Notes under the pieces: generated by a model
What the model was told of the DNA's origin: nothing
Database searches by the model: none
What the model saw: the letters and a program-made list of their open reading frames with translations, nothing else
In this document: positions 26,698 through 35,463 of the stretch, in pieces
Layout of the letters: every line of letters begins with the position of its first letter
Numbering within the stretch: the first letter of the stretch is position 1
Translations under genes and position numbers: made by a program
NCBI RefSeq assembly: GCF_001612725.1
Contig: NZ_BDAZ01000003.1
Coordinates: forward strand, 124,001 to 188,000
Reading direction: 5' to 3'
Source of the DNA: Nocardia anaemiae NBRC 100462
GTDB taxonomy: Bacteria > Actinomycetota > Actinomycetes > Mycobacteriales > Mycobacteriaceae
DNA: 64,000 nt

Positions 26698-28182
26698 TCA
26701 GCCGACGGACATCCGGCGAGCATCCGCTTCGGCCCGCTTGCGCCGAGCCACCGCCAGATCGACCGGCTCCGCGCCCTTCTCCAAAGGCCGAGTGACCAAC
26801 TCGTGCAACGTCGGATGCCAACGCCCGATCTCGTCGCGGAACGAACCCTCGGTCTCCAACTGACCGATCGCACCGATCAGCGTCAGCATCGATCGCGCGA
26901 ACGGCGTGAACCGCGCGGGCATGGTGCCCTGACGTAAGGCATTCGACAACCGCGGATTCGTCACTCGCAGTACCTGTTTGCGCAGCCAGCGCATGGTGAA
27001 CCGGTAATTCGCGTGCCGGAAGGGTTCGACGCACGGTGCGACCACATGGAATAGATCCTCGGCATCGAGTACCCGGTTCGGTTCGCAGAATCCGTGCCGC
27101 CGTGCCGCCGCCTCCAATTCCGCTGGCCCACCGTTGAACAGCGCATCGCAGTAGTCGAAGGCGAATTCATCGAAACCCTCGGTCGGCCACGGTGTGCAGG
27201 CCCCGAAGTCGACAATGCCGAGTCGCCCATCCGGCAGCACTCGGAAATTGCCCGGATGCGGATCGCCGTACAGCAGACCACTGCGGATCCAACTCGATGC
27301 CATGAACCGCACCAGCTGCATACCGGCCCGATCCCGCTCCGCGCGTGTTCCGGTGGCGATGACGCGCGGCAGCGGCGTTCCGTCCAGCCATTCGGTGACG
27401 AGCACATCGCCGCGCTGTTCGATCACCCGCGGGATATAGAAATCCGGATCGTCGGCATAGGCCGCCGCGAAGATCCGCTGTGATTGCGCCTCGGCCGCAT
27501 AGTCGAGTTCGTCGAGCACACAGGCGCAGATCGCCTCGGTCACCCCCTTGACATCCGCACCGGGCACGAAAACCGTTGCCAGCATGGAGATCCGGCGCAG
27601 CTGATCCAGCTCGTTAGCGACCGCCTGCTTTCCGCCCGGATACATCACCTTCACCGCGACCGGCGTACCGTCGCGCCATACCGCGCGGTGCACCTGGCCG
27701 AGCGAGGCCGCGGCCGCGCGCCGATCGTCGAATTCCCGGAAATACCAACGCCAATTCGCGCCCATGCTGGCGGCTATCGCCGCGTGCACCGAGCGCGGCA
27801 GCATCGCGGGCGCGGAATCCTGCAGCCGACTCAGCGCGATCTTGTAGGGCTCGGCGAGATCCGGTGGCAGTGCGAGTTCGTAAATGGCAAGCAGCTGACC
27901 GAGTTTGGCGGCACAGCCCTTCAGCTCGCCGAGCACCTCGAAGATGTGCTGTGCGGTGCGCAGCTGGATTTCGCGATTGACCTCACCGGCCGATCGGCCC
28001 AGTGCGCGCTTGCCGACGCCCGCGGCCTGACGGCCGGCGAAGGCGACCGGCAGCGCCGCCAATTTCGCATTGCGAACAGCCGTGCGAACTGGAGGTTTAC
28101 CGTTCGATCTCATCGCGAAAAGCCGTGCACGTCTAGTTGTCGAATTCTCGGCTGATCGACCGTCGCCACGCTGAATTGTCAT
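26698..28182 (-). CDS. ABC1/UbiB-family atypical kinase-like protein
   Basis: 494-residue protein of the ABC1 (ADCK/UbiB) atypical kinase family. KxGQ motif KLGQ (93-96), the Ala-rich loop AAAAS (156-160) that replaces the Gly-rich loop, ATP lysine Lys178 in VAVKV, and catalytic elements 'YGDPHPGNF' and 'IVDFGACTPW'. UbiB-type members support quinone lipid biosynthesis as ATPases; this genus uses menaquinone, so the precise role is open. ATG 28182 follows GAGGTG. Divergent from a GntR regulator across 109 bases, which suggests that the regulator controls it. Confidence 0.84.
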   Translation of the reverse strand: MTIQRGDGRSAENSTTRRARLFAMRSNGKPPVRTAVRNAKLAALPVAFAGRQAAGVGKRALGRSAGEVNREIQLRTAQHIFEVLGELKGCAAKLGQLLAIYELALPPDLAEPYKIALSRLQDSAPAMLPRSVHAAIAASMGANWRWYFREFDDRRAAAASLGQVHRAVWRDGTPVAVKVMYPGGKQAVANELDQLRRISMLATVFVPGADVKGVTEAICACVLDELDYAAEAQSQRIFAAAYADDPDFYIPRVIEQRGDVLVTEWLDGTPLPRVIATGTRAERDRAGMQLVRFMASSWIRSGLLYGDPHPGNFRVLPDGRLGIVDFGACTPWPTEGFDEFAFDYCDALFNGGPAELEAAARRHGFCEPNRVLDAEDLFHVVAPCVEPFRHANYRFTMRWLRKQVLRVTNPRLSNALRQGTMPARFTPFARSMLTLIGAIGQLETEGSFRDEIGRWHPTLHELVTRPLEKGAEPVDLAVARRKRAEADARRMSVG

Positions 28183-28248
28183 GACTCACCTCACACTGCA
28201 CGCTGACCAGTGTTACACAGGTGCGGTCTCGAACTGGACGGCATAGAC

Positions 28249-28259
28249 TGTCTGGGACG
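28249..28259. promoter_or_regulatory. Copy 2 of the motif, in the ABC1/GntR divergent promoter
   Basis: TGTCTGGGACG, 9 of 11 matches to TGTCTGAGACA, overlapping a small AGACtGTCT palindrome (28245-28253). It is 33 bases before the GntR start and 67 before the ABC1 start, a sensible operator position. Confidence 0.5.
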
Positions 28260-28291
28260 TATTCGGAACCGAGTCGAAAGGTGGCATCTCG

Positions 28292-29071
28292 ATGGGATCC
28301 CAAACGGTAGTCGCCGACGTTGCCGATGAGCTGGCACGCCGGGTTGCCGCAGGGGAATATCAGCCGGGGGATTTGATGCCGTCGGTCCGTCAGGTCGCGG
28401 AGGAGTTCGATATGAACCGCGCGACCGCGCAGTTGACCCTCGGTCGGCTGGAATCGTATGGATTCGTCGAGGCGCGACGCGGCAAGGGGTTCACGATCCG
28501 CGATGTCCGTGAGGCGGGCGGCATCGATGTGTATCGGCACCTGTTTCGGTTCTCGGTTCCGATGCCGGATGTGGCCATCGAGATGTTCCACGACATCGTC
28601 GAGGTGGAGCGCGGCATCGTCATGGAGGCGCTGCTCGCCTACACCAGCAGCGAACAAGAGATCGATCCGGCCGAACTCAAGGCCGAGATCGATGAACTGG
28701 AATCGCTTGTCCGACAGGATGTTCCCGACTTCCGCCAGATCCTCGCCATCGAGATCGGCCTGGTCCGCCGACTGCTCACCGCACTCGGGCTGAGCATGCA
28801 GCGCGCGATCATGAACTCCATCGGCGAGATGGTGCTCGAGGTGCCCGAGGCCGTCGAGGCATTCTTCGCGGGCGCGGCGGACCTGCATGTATTGGTATGG
28901 CGTGCGCTGGTCGCGGTGTGGGATTCCGGCTCCGGCCCCTCCGATGCGCAACTGGCGCTGTTCGAGGATCTGTTCGGGCTGTACCACGACAAGGTGATCG
29001 CCCGGTTCGAGGAATTGCTCGATGTGGGGGCCGAGGGCAATGAGGATGCGGAGCACGCGGCGACCGCCTGA
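28292..29071 (+). CDS. GntR-family (FadR-like) transcriptional regulator
   Basis: 259 residues. The N-terminal winged helix-turn-helix contains GEYQPGDLMPSVRQVAEEF (about 21-39) and 'NRATAQLTLGRLESYGFVEARRGKGFTI'. The C-terminal domain is all-helical, of the FCD/FadR type, with acidic and His residues that could bind a metal or acyl ligand. ATG 28292 follows GAAAGG. It is divergent from the ABC1 gene, and copies of TGTCTGAGACA around it are candidate operators. The ligand is unknown. Confidence 0.84.
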   Translation: MGSQTVVADVADELARRVAAGEYQPGDLMPSVRQVAEEFDMNRATAQLTLGRLESYGFVEARRGKGFTIRDVREAGGIDVYRHLFRFSVPMPDVAIEMFHDIVEVERGIVMEALLAYTSSEQEIDPAELKAEIDELESLVRQDVPDFRQILAIEIGLVRRLLTALGLSMQRAIMNSIGEMVLEVPEAVEAFFAGAADLHVLVWRALVAVWDSGSGPSDAQLALFEDLFGLYHDKVIARFEELLDVGAEGNEDAEHAATA

Positions 29072-29096
29072 TCGCTTCTCGAATCTCCGGATCGAC

Positions 29097-29107
29097 TGTC
29101 TGTGTCA
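29097..29107. promoter_or_regulatory. Copy 3 of the motif, just after the GntR gene
   Basis: TGTCTGTGTCA, 9 of 11 matches to TGTCTGAGACA, 26 bases after the GntR stop codon and upstream of the SDR gene. Confidence 0.4.
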
Positions 29108-29186
29108 CGCTTGCTCAGTACTGCTCGAAGCCGCCCCGGGGTCGTGCGATTGCTGCCATCTGGCAACATCGTAAGGCTCGATCAGC

Positions 29187-29197
29187 TGTCTGAGACA
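29187..29197. promoter_or_regulatory. Copy 4: perfect TGTCTGAGACA palindrome before an SDR gene
   Basis: TGTCT-g-AGACA, a perfect odd palindrome 63 bases upstream of the SDR start, probably over its promoter. A second palindrome, TGCCA-tc-TGGCA, lies about 25 bases further upstream. Best candidate for a GntR target. Confidence 0.5.
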
Positions 29198-29260
29198 TTC
29201 TATGCACTGGTCGTCTCGGCGTGCGACGACGAAGCGGTCTAGATCAACCAGGAGTTCTCT

Positions 29261-30211
29261 GTGAAACCGGCACCAATTCTGCCGCGCCGCTGGACCATTG
29301 CGGATATCGCGGACCAATCCGGCAAGACCGTGGTGGTCACCGGCGCCAATAGCGGCCTCGGCCTGCGCACCGCCGAGGCGCTGGCGAGCAAAGGCGCGCA
29401 CGTGCTGCTGGCCTGCCGTAATCCGCAGAAGGCCGCGATGGCATTGGATGCGGTCACCGCAGTGGCCACCGGGCCGAAACCCGAAGTGCTGCAGTTGGAT
29501 CTGGCCGATTTGGCCTCGGTCGGGCGCGCCGCCGAGCAGATCAACGACACCGTCGACCGGATCGATCTGCTGATCAATAACGCGGGTGTGATGGCGGTGC
29601 CGCGCGCACGCACGGCCGACGGGTTCGACGCCCAATTCGGCACGAACCACCTGGGCCACTTCGCATTCACCGGCGGCGTACTGCCCGCACTGCTGCGCGC
29701 CGAACGCCCGCGCGTGGTGACCGTATCGTCGGTGGCCGCGTGGGTCGGCGTGATCAACTGGCTCGACCCGAATTGGCAGCGGCTCTATCTGCGCTGGCCC
29801 GCCTACAGCCAGTCCAAACTGGCGAATCTGCTGTTCACCGCCGAGCTCGAGCGCCGGGCCCGCGCGGCCGGGTCCGAATTGCGCGCTGTTGCCGCACATC
29901 CCGGAGTCTCGGCGACCCATCTCTACGACCGCAACGGTGAGAAGGGGGTAAGCGGCGTCTTGGCGGCGATCCCGCAGGCGATCCTATTCGCGCTGGCCCA
30001 GTCCGATCGCATGGGCGCACTTCCGCAGCTGTATGCCGCCACGGTGCCCGAGCTGCGCGGAAACTCTTATGTGGGACCGGGTTTCGAGTTCGCCGGATAT
30101 CCGCGGCGGACACTGCGCAATCCGCTTGCCTACCGTCGCTCGACCGCGCGCAAACTATGGGAACTCAGCGAGCAGTTGACCGGAGTGCGCTACGACTTCT
30201 CGGTGACCTAG
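29261..30211 (+). CDS. Short-chain dehydrogenase/reductase, long form
   Basis: 316-residue SDR: TGANSGLG (27-34), NNAG (106-109), catalytic Ser near 156, Tyr182 and Lys186 in YSQSK. The 16-residue leader before the Rossmann fold and the C-terminal 'GPGFEFAGYPRR' region resemble the retinol-dehydrogenase/protochlorophyllide-reductase-like SDRs abundant in mycobacteria. GTG 29261 is preceded by AGGAG. The perfect palindrome upstream suggests control by the neighbouring GntR protein. Substrate unknown. Confidence 0.83.
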   Translation: MKPAPILPRRWTIADIADQSGKTVVVTGANSGLGLRTAEALASKGAHVLLACRNPQKAAMALDAVTAVATGPKPEVLQLDLADLASVGRAAEQINDTVDRIDLLINNAGVMAVPRARTADGFDAQFGTNHLGHFAFTGGVLPALLRAERPRVVTVSSVAAWVGVINWLDPNWQRLYLRWPAYSQSKLANLLFTAELERRARAAGSELRAVAAHPGVSATHLYDRNGEKGVSGVLAAIPQAILFALAQSDRMGALPQLYAATVPELRGNSYVGPGFEFAGYPRRTLRNPLAYRRSTARKLWELSEQLTGVRYDFSVT

Positions 30212-30218
30212 ATCGATA

Positions 30219-30392
30219 TCAATGCGGTGCCGCGGCGAAGGCGGCGAGCACGAGCGAGCTGACGATCGTGACGGCGAGTACGGCCAGCACCACCAGATTT
30301 CGCCGTTGCGGCAGGTCGGCATGCATCAGATTCGGACACTCCGGCTCATTATGTCCGCGACTTCCGCACCGAGGGTTGGTGCAGGGATACAT
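30219..30392 (-). CDS. Small Cys-rich single-pass membrane protein, unknown
   Basis: 57 residues. The N-terminal part MYPCTNPRCGSRGHNEPECP has three Cys and a His, a possible zinc-knuckle-like site. It is followed by NLMHADLPQRR and one strongly hydrophobic helix (about 31-53, NLVVLAVLAVTIVSSLVLAAF). Start ATG 30392 is supported by GGGAGG 5 bases upstream. Predicted topology: the Cys-rich head on the side of the positively charged flank (cytoplasm). No family recognised. It lies between convergent-facing genes and has its own ribosome binding site. Confidence 0.6.
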   Translation of the reverse strand: MYPCTNPRCGSRGHNEPECPNLMHADLPQRRNLVVLAVLAVTIVSSLVLAAFAAAPH

Positions 30393-30494
30393 GCCGACCT
30401 CCCAAGACTGACGCGAGCGCTCGCACTGTAGCAATGCGAATCATCTGTATACCGCGTGCGCCGAGGAACGGCTACCCAGCCACGGGAGGACGAA

Positions 30495-30528
30495 GACGCC
30501 GCCCCGACCGGTCGGCAGGGGCGGCGTC
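30495..30528 (-). terminator. Strong hairpin terminator
   Basis: GACGCCGCCCC (30495-30505) pairs perfectly with GGGGCGGCGTC (30518-30528), 11 bases after the stop of the leftward nitronate monooxygenase gene. Confidence 0.8.
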
Positions 30529-30538
30529 GAAGTGCCTG

Positions 30539-31663
30539 TTACAGCGCGCTATTGAGCTTGTTCAGGCGGTCGCACGCCTCCACGTACTCATTGATCAGCC
30601 GGGCGATCACATCGGCGGAGCGCTCAACCTTGTTCATCATGCCGACGACCTGACCGACCGGATTGAAGTTCACATCCTTGGCCGCCTCGGGATACCGGTG
30701 CCCGCGCTTGACGCCGTCCAAGGCCACCATCATCTGCAGCGGCATGGGCAGCGGATCCGGATTCTCCGGCGCCTCCCAGGCCTCGGTCCAGTCGTTCTTC
30801 AGCATGCGGCACGGCTTACCGGTCCAGGACCGTGAGCGCACGGTGTCGTGGCTGGAGGCCTCGATATAGGTCTGCATCTGCGCCGGGGGCACATTCGCCT
30901 CCTCGACGGTCAGCCACAGCGAGCCGGTCCACGCACCGGCAGCGCCCATCGCCATGGCCGCGGCGACCTGGCGACCGTTGCCGATACCACCGGCGGCCAG
31001 CAGCGGCATATCGCCGATGGCGTCGACCACCTGCGGCCACAGCACCATCGAGGAGATCTCACCGCAGTGCCCGCCGCCCTCGGTGCCCTGGCAGACCACG
31101 AAATCCAGACCGGCGCGCTTGTGGTTGAGCGCATGCTTCACCGAACCGCACAGCGCGCCGATGAGCCGTCCCGAACTCTGGATCTGCTCGACCACATCCG
31201 GCGGCGGGGTGCCCAGGGCGTTGGCGACCAGCTTGGCTTTGGGGTGGCGCAGGATCACCTCGATCTGCGGCGCGACGGTGGTCGCGGTCCAGCCGAGCAG
31301 CTGGTTGTGGCGCTCGCCGTCGGGCAGATGCGGGACATTGTGTTCGTTGAGCAGCTTCTCCGCGAAGTCCCGGTGCCCCTGCGGAACCAGTTCCGCCAGT
31401 TTGGCTTCCAGCTGTTCGGGGGTCAGATCGTCGATCCCCTTGCCCTCGTACTTCGACGGGATGACGAGGTCGACGCCGTACACACCGTGCACATGGTCGT
31501 CGAGCCAGGCCAGCTCGACTTCCAATTCCTCGGCGGTGAAGCCCACCGCACCGAGCACGCCGAGTCCTCCGGCATTGCTGACCGCGGCCGCCACATCGCG
31601 GCAATGGGTGAAGGCGAAGATGGGGAATTCGATCCCCAGCCGGTCGCAGATTTCGGTACGCAT
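30539..31663 (-). CDS. Nitronate monooxygenase family FMN enzyme, long form
   Basis: 374-residue flavoenzyme. N-terminal MRTEICDRLGIEFPIFAFTHC, then VSNAGGLGVLGAVG, FVVCQGTEGGGHCGEI and the FMN phosphate loop LLAAGGIGNGRQVAAAMAMGA. The length and the central insert match the longer mycobacterial family members (Rv1533-like) more than the shorter paralogue at 15.8 kb. Substrate unknown. ATG 31663 follows GGGAGA. A KstR-like palindrome lies 171 bases upstream, hinting at lipid- or sterol-responsive control. It ends at a strong terminator. Confidence 0.82.
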   Translation of the reverse strand: MRTEICDRLGIEFPIFAFTHCRDVAAAVSNAGGLGVLGAVGFTAEELEVELAWLDDHVHGVYGVDLVIPSKYEGKGIDDLTPEQLEAKLAELVPQGHRDFAEKLLNEHNVPHLPDGERHNQLLGWTATTVAPQIEVILRHPKAKLVANALGTPPPDVVEQIQSSGRLIGALCGSVKHALNHKRAGLDFVVCQGTEGGGHCGEISSMVLWPQVVDAIGDMPLLAAGGIGNGRQVAAAMAMGAAGAWTGSLWLTVEEANVPPAQMQTYIEASSHDTVRSRSWTGKPCRMLKNDWTEAWEAPENPDPLPMPLQMMVALDGVKRGHRYPEAAKDVNFNPVGQVVGMMNKVERSADVIARLINEYVEACDRLNKLNSAL

Positions 31664-31833
31664 GGCGTGCTGGTCTCCCTACTTGCTCAGCAGCCGGATC
31701 GCAACGGCTGACGAGGGCTGGAACGGGTTACATATTTGGTCACCGGCCCGCGCTGCCGATTCGGCCGACTGTCGCAGATATCGCCATGACGCGGCGGTAG
31801 CTTCGTCGACAGGCGCGGGCTCCTGACCTCGAA

Positions 31834-31847
31834 TGTAACACGTTCTA
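31834..31847. promoter_or_regulatory. KstR-like palindrome
   Basis: TGTAACACGTTCTA fits TnnAACnnGTTnnA, the published form of the KstR site that controls cholesterol/lipid genes in mycolata. It lies in the 217-base gap upstream of the leftward nitronate monooxygenase gene. The outer positions are only partly symmetrical, so another TetR-type protein could be the reader. Confidence 0.5.
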
Positions 31848-31880
31848 GTTTTCTGCGGGTAGCCGTTCCTCACGACCGGA

Positions 31881-32621
31881 TCAGAGTTCCGCGGTGACGA
31901 GGCGGTAGCCCAGGTCGAGGTGGGATTTGCCGAGCAGATCGGCCTGCCGCGCAGCCCACCTATCGGTGGTGAGATCGGCGCGGAGTCGGTTCAGTCCGTC
32001 CCGGAGTAGCGCCGCAGGCGTCATCGCCAGCATCGACATGCCAGCGCGCACGGTTTCGTCCAAGTACGCCTCGGGACGCCGCCAGTACGCGCCGCCGAAC
32101 CCGTCGACGCAGTCGTGCGGGACCGGGATCGGGGTGATCGATGCGTCGCCGAGTAGTCCGGTGAGGCGGGGGAGTGCGACGGCCAGGCGCGCATCGGTTT
32201 CGGCAGCGGCGGGCAGATAGTCGCGGAGCAGCCAGAATTCGCGGCAGACGGTGTGGTCCCAGGTGAGAATGACGATGCGGCGGCGGGCGATCCGTTTCAG
32301 TTCTGCGATGCCGCGGTCGAGGTCGGTCCAGTGGTGCACGGTCAGGATGGCCAGGGCGGCATCGACGGCATCGGTGGGGATCGGCAGCTGCTCGGCGACC
32401 GCCCGGACCGCGGGTGCGGCGTCGGGTGGACGTTGGGCGATCATCACCTCGCTCGGCTCGACCGCGATCACGGTGCCCGTCGGTTCGTAGGATCCGCTGC
32501 CCGCGCCGACATTGGCGATCGATTCCATGCCGCGCACCGCGTCATCGACAACTGCGGCGAAACGCGGATCCGGTTGCCGGGTCCGCGTATACGTCCGTCC
32601 GGTGTGGTCGTACAGAGTCAT
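31881..32621 (-). CDS. SAM-dependent methyltransferase-like protein
   Basis: 246 residues with a reduced class I methyltransferase core: 'IANVGAGSGSYEP' (motif I), 'VIAVEPSEVMIAQR' (motif II) and 'VDAALAILTVHHW' (motif III). The acidic residue of motif I is Asn here. The C-terminal half is helical with no further signature. ATG 32621 is chosen with GGAGG 9 bases upstream; an in-frame ATG 21 bases earlier is less well placed. Substrate unknown. It lies 48 bases after the WS/DGAT start-to-stop transcript and may be co-transcribed with it. Confidence 0.72.
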   Translation of the reverse strand: MTLYDHTGRTYTRTRQPDPRFAAVVDDAVRGMESIANVGAGSGSYEPTGTVIAVEPSEVMIAQRPPDAAPAVRAVAEQLPIPTDAVDAALAILTVHHWTDLDRGIAELKRIARRRIVILTWDHTVCREFWLLRDYLPAAAETDARLAVALPRLTGLLGDASITPIPVPHDCVDGFGGAYWRRPEAYLDETVRAGMSMLAMTPAALLRDGLNRLRADLTTDRWAARQADLLGKSHLDLGYRLVTAEL

Positions 32622-32669
32622 GGTCGCCAGCCTCCGCCTCATCGACCGGCGACGTAGCGATGCGACGGT

Positions 32670-34019
32670 TCAGGAGGCCGACTGCTCCAGTTCGGCCAGC
32701 GAATTCTCCAGGTGGTCGAGCAGGCTGTGCAGTCGCGGCACGCTGCGGCGGCAGCCGACGAGTCCGAAGTCCAGGCTGTCGACATTGGTGGTCAGGGTGA
32801 TGTTGACAGCCTGACCGTCGAACGGAATCGACATCGGATACGAGGCGTCGAGGCGAGCGCCGTTCCAGTACTGCGGCTCCTTGGGGCCCGGGACGTTCGA
32901 GATGACGATATTGAAAGGCGGGTTCGTGAACGACAGCATGCCGGGCAGCAGGGTCAGGGCCAGCGGGCTGAGCATCAGCCCGGATAGCGCCATGGTCTGG
33001 ATGGGGGACAGCGAGTTGTAGACCTCTTTGCTGCGGCGCATCGATTCGCTCACCACGCGCAGCCGTTCGATCGGGTCGGAGATATCGGTGCCGAGATTGC
33101 ACAGGATCGCGCCGACCTTGACACCACTGGCCTCGTCCTCATCGCTGCGCAGCGACACCGGAACCATGGCGATCAACGGCTTATCGGGCAGGGCGTTCTG
33201 TTCGATCAGATACGCGCGCAACGCACCGGCCGACATCGCCAGCACCACATCGTTGACGGTCGTGCCGGTCGCCTTCTTGACCTGCTTGACCCGCTCCAGC
33301 GGCCAGGACCGGACCGCACACCGACGGGCGCCACCGATCGGCACATTGAACATCGAGCGTGGCGCCTCGAACGGCATGGTCAACTGCTGCTGTACCAGTG
33401 CGGCCCTGGCGACCCGCAGCGCGGCGGGCCCGGAATTGGCCGCCGACAATAGATTTCGCGCCAGCCCGCTCAGCAGCGAGCCCGCCGGTTCGGTCTTGCG
33501 CTTCGAACTGGGCAGATTCCACGGCACGCGCGTTTCGCTCGCCGTGGGATCGTTCGTGAGCGTTCGCTGTAGCAGTCGCTGTGCGGTGACGCCATCGATC
33601 AGCGCGTGATGCATCTTCGAGTACAGCGCGAAGCGGCCGTCGTTCAGGCCCTCGACCACATGGATCTCCCATAACGGGCGGTGCCGGTCCAGTAGGGCAC
33701 TGTGCAGGTCGGAGGCCAGTTCGAGCAGTTGATCGAAGCTGCCCGGACTCGGCAGCGCCGACCGGCGCAGGTGATAGGCGAGTTCGACGTCCTCGGCCTG
33801 GGTCCAGGCCAGCTGCGGGGCACCGAGCCAGGTCGCTGGGCGCTTGCGGAAGGTGGGGTGGAATTCGTTGTCCGCCAGCAACTTCTCATGGGTCAGCCGA
33901 GCGAAATCGGGCCCGGCATCCTCCGGTGCCTCGAATAGCTGTAGCGAACCGACATGCATTGGGTGCTCGCGGGATTCGGCGAGCAGAAATATGGCATCGA
34001 TCGGAGAAATGAGCTCCAT
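32670..34019 (-). CDS. Wax ester synthase/diacylglycerol acyltransferase (WS/DGAT)
   Basis: 449-residue acyltransferase that makes triacylglycerol or wax esters from acyl-CoA at the membrane face. The HHxxxDG active site is HHALIDG (137-143). Also present are the N-terminal MELISPIDAIFLLAESREHPMHVG head, 'NDVVLAMSAGALRAYL' and the C-terminal 'NIVISNVPGP' strand typical of the family. Mycolata carry many paralogues (Tgs series); which one this matches cannot be said. ATG 34019 follows AGGGGG. Upstream methyltransferase and downstream methyltransferase lie on the same strand. Confidence 0.88.
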   Translation of the reverse strand: MELISPIDAIFLLAESREHPMHVGSLQLFEAPEDAGPDFARLTHEKLLADNEFHPTFRKRPATWLGAPQLAWTQAEDVELAYHLRRSALPSPGSFDQLLELASDLHSALLDRHRPLWEIHVVEGLNDGRFALYSKMHHALIDGVTAQRLLQRTLTNDPTASETRVPWNLPSSKRKTEPAGSLLSGLARNLLSAANSGPAALRVARAALVQQQLTMPFEAPRSMFNVPIGGARRCAVRSWPLERVKQVKKATGTTVNDVVLAMSAGALRAYLIEQNALPDKPLIAMVPVSLRSDEDEASGVKVGAILCNLGTDISDPIERLRVVSESMRRSKEVYNSLSPIQTMALSGLMLSPLALTLLPGMLSFTNPPFNIVISNVPGPKEPQYWNGARLDASYPMSIPFDGQAVNITLTTNVDSLDFGLVGCRRSVPRLHSLLDHLENSLAELEQSAS

Positions 34020-34160
34020 GGTCTGTCGCCCCCTGACGACGGTGTGGTGCTGAGGTCTTTGCTGAAAAGGAAACGACCACGATGTCGATAGGGTCCGCAC
34101 AGCCACATCCCCTGTGCTGCCCCCAACCTTACGGAAAGGTGCGGATTCGCGTTCGCCGAA

Positions 34161-34811
34161 TCAACGATCCTTGGCCAGGAGCAGATAGGCCTGGCGGCCG
34201 CGCTCGCCGGGATCCGGTTCTCGGATCAACCGGGCGGTCGGCGTGAAACCGACCTGTTCGGCCAGTGTGGCGAGCCGATCCGGTGACCATCGGTAGGCGG
34301 TTATCACCTTGTGGTCGAACGGTTCCACACCCTCGACATCCGGTGCGTGGAAGAACGCGAGCAGTGCGTGCCCTCCTGGCTCGAGTAGCCGATGAAACTC
34401 CGCTAATACCGCGGGCATCCGTTCGGGCGGCAGATGGATGATCGAGTACCACACCAGAATTCCCGCGAGAGTGGCGTCGCCGATATCGAGATGTTCGAGC
34501 GAGCCTTCGGCGAAATCAATTGTCGGATATTGTGCTCGCGCCAATGCGAGCAGTTCGGGTGACAGGTCGATCCCGAAGATATCGAGGCCGAGCCCGGACA
34601 GGTGCGCGGTCAGTCGGCCCTCACCGCATCCGAGGTCGGCCACTCGTCCGCCGTCGCGCACCAGTTCCGCGAATGTCGCGAGCATGGCGCGGTCGAATGG
34701 CTGCGTCGCGAGATGGCCCTTGACGAATTCGGCGTAGCGGATGGCGAGATCGTCGTAGGCGGCGCGGGTATGCGCCACATCCGCGGGATCGGTTCGACTG
34801 TTCGCTGTCAC
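34161..34811 (-). CDS. Class I SAM-dependent methyltransferase
   Basis: 216 residues; motif I VADLGCGEGRLTAHL (about 57-71), motif II IFGIDLSPELLALA, motif III ILVWYSIIHLP and 'LLEPGGHALLAFF'. Substrate unknown; belongs to the Methyltransf_25/11 group. GTG 34811 is the only suitable start in frame before the fold begins. Its upstream gap to the DoxX-like gene is only 27 bases, so the two may be one transcript. Confidence 0.8.
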   Translation of the reverse strand: MTANSRTDPADVAHTRAAYDDLAIRYAEFVKGHLATQPFDRAMLATFAELVRDGGRVADLGCGEGRLTAHLSGLGLDIFGIDLSPELLALARAQYPTIDFAEGSLEHLDIGDATLAGILVWYSIIHLPPERMPAVLAEFHRLLEPGGHALLAFFHAPDVEGVEPFDHKVITAYRWSPDRLATLAEQVGFTPTARLIREPDPGERGRQAYLLLAKDR

Positions 34812-34838
34812 CCGAACATCATGCCCTCCCGTCCCCCT

Positions 34839-35456
34839 TCATCGAGTCACGCCGCGACGCTGGATCTCATCGCGCCGCCCCGCGACAGGCATGCGGCGCA
34901 ACAGTTTGTCGAGATGCAGGGCGGTATCGCAACTGCCGAGTATTGCCGTGCCGCCCGCCACGACAAGGACGCCGTACGAAGACATTTCATCGAAACCCAC
35001 CGATGTCCACATCGCCGCCGCGAAGGCGATCAACACCGCGGTGGCGGCGCGTGCGGTGAGTTTCGCGGCTATACCGAGGATCAAGCCGATAGCGAGCAGG
35101 GCCTCCGATGCGGTCGCGATGGCGGCGAGCACCGGCACCGACCAATCCAAGAGCTGCGGTGTGAGCGTGCGGGTGTAGTCGGTGAATGCGGCATAGTCGC
35201 CCCAGGAAACACCATCCGCGCCGGGCGCGCCCAGCAGCCCGAACCGGTCGGCGACGGAACCGGCGAACAACGCGCCCAACAGGATTCGCACCGTCGTATT
35301 GACGACTACGAACCGGCCGGCGGTCGCCGCGAGCACCGCGATGCTCGCGAGCACCACCGCGGTGATCGATCCGACCGATCCGTCCGCGAAGGCCAGCCAG
35401 CCGAATTCGATCATCAGGGCGAGCGCTGCGAATCCGATGACAGTCATGTGCACCAT
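34839..35456 (-). CDS. DoxX-like membrane protein, divergent from a MarR regulator
   Basis: Up to 205 residues with four or five hydrophobic helices (MTVIGFAALALMIEFGW, ITAVVLASIAVLAATAG, VRILLGALFAGSV, ALLAIGLILGIAAKL, TAVLIAFAAAMW), consistent with DoxX/quinol-oxidase-subunit-like proteins. 'FGLLGAPGADGVSWGDYAAF' is a periplasmic-type loop. Three starts within 10 bases are possible (ATG 35456, GTG 35453, ATG 35447); TACTTT six bases before GTG 35453 could make that one leaderless. Divergent from MarR, with an operator-like palindrome between, so it is probably its target. Confidence 0.68.
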   Translation of the reverse strand: MVHMTVIGFAALALMIEFGWLAFADGSVGSITAVVLASIAVLAATAGRFVVVNTTVRILLGALFAGSVADRFGLLGAPGADGVSWGDYAAFTDYTRTLTPQLLDWSVPVLAAIATASEALLAIGLILGIAAKLTARAATAVLIAFAAAMWTSVGFDEMSSYGVLVVAGGTAILGSCDTALHLDKLLRRMPVAGRRDEIQRRGVTR

Positions 35457-35463
35457 CCAAAAG

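Noticed and set aside
31679..31873. 64-residue minus-strand frame between nitronate monooxygenase and methyltransferase
   Set aside because: It overlaps the KstR-like site and has no ribosome binding site or motif; more likely promoter DNA.
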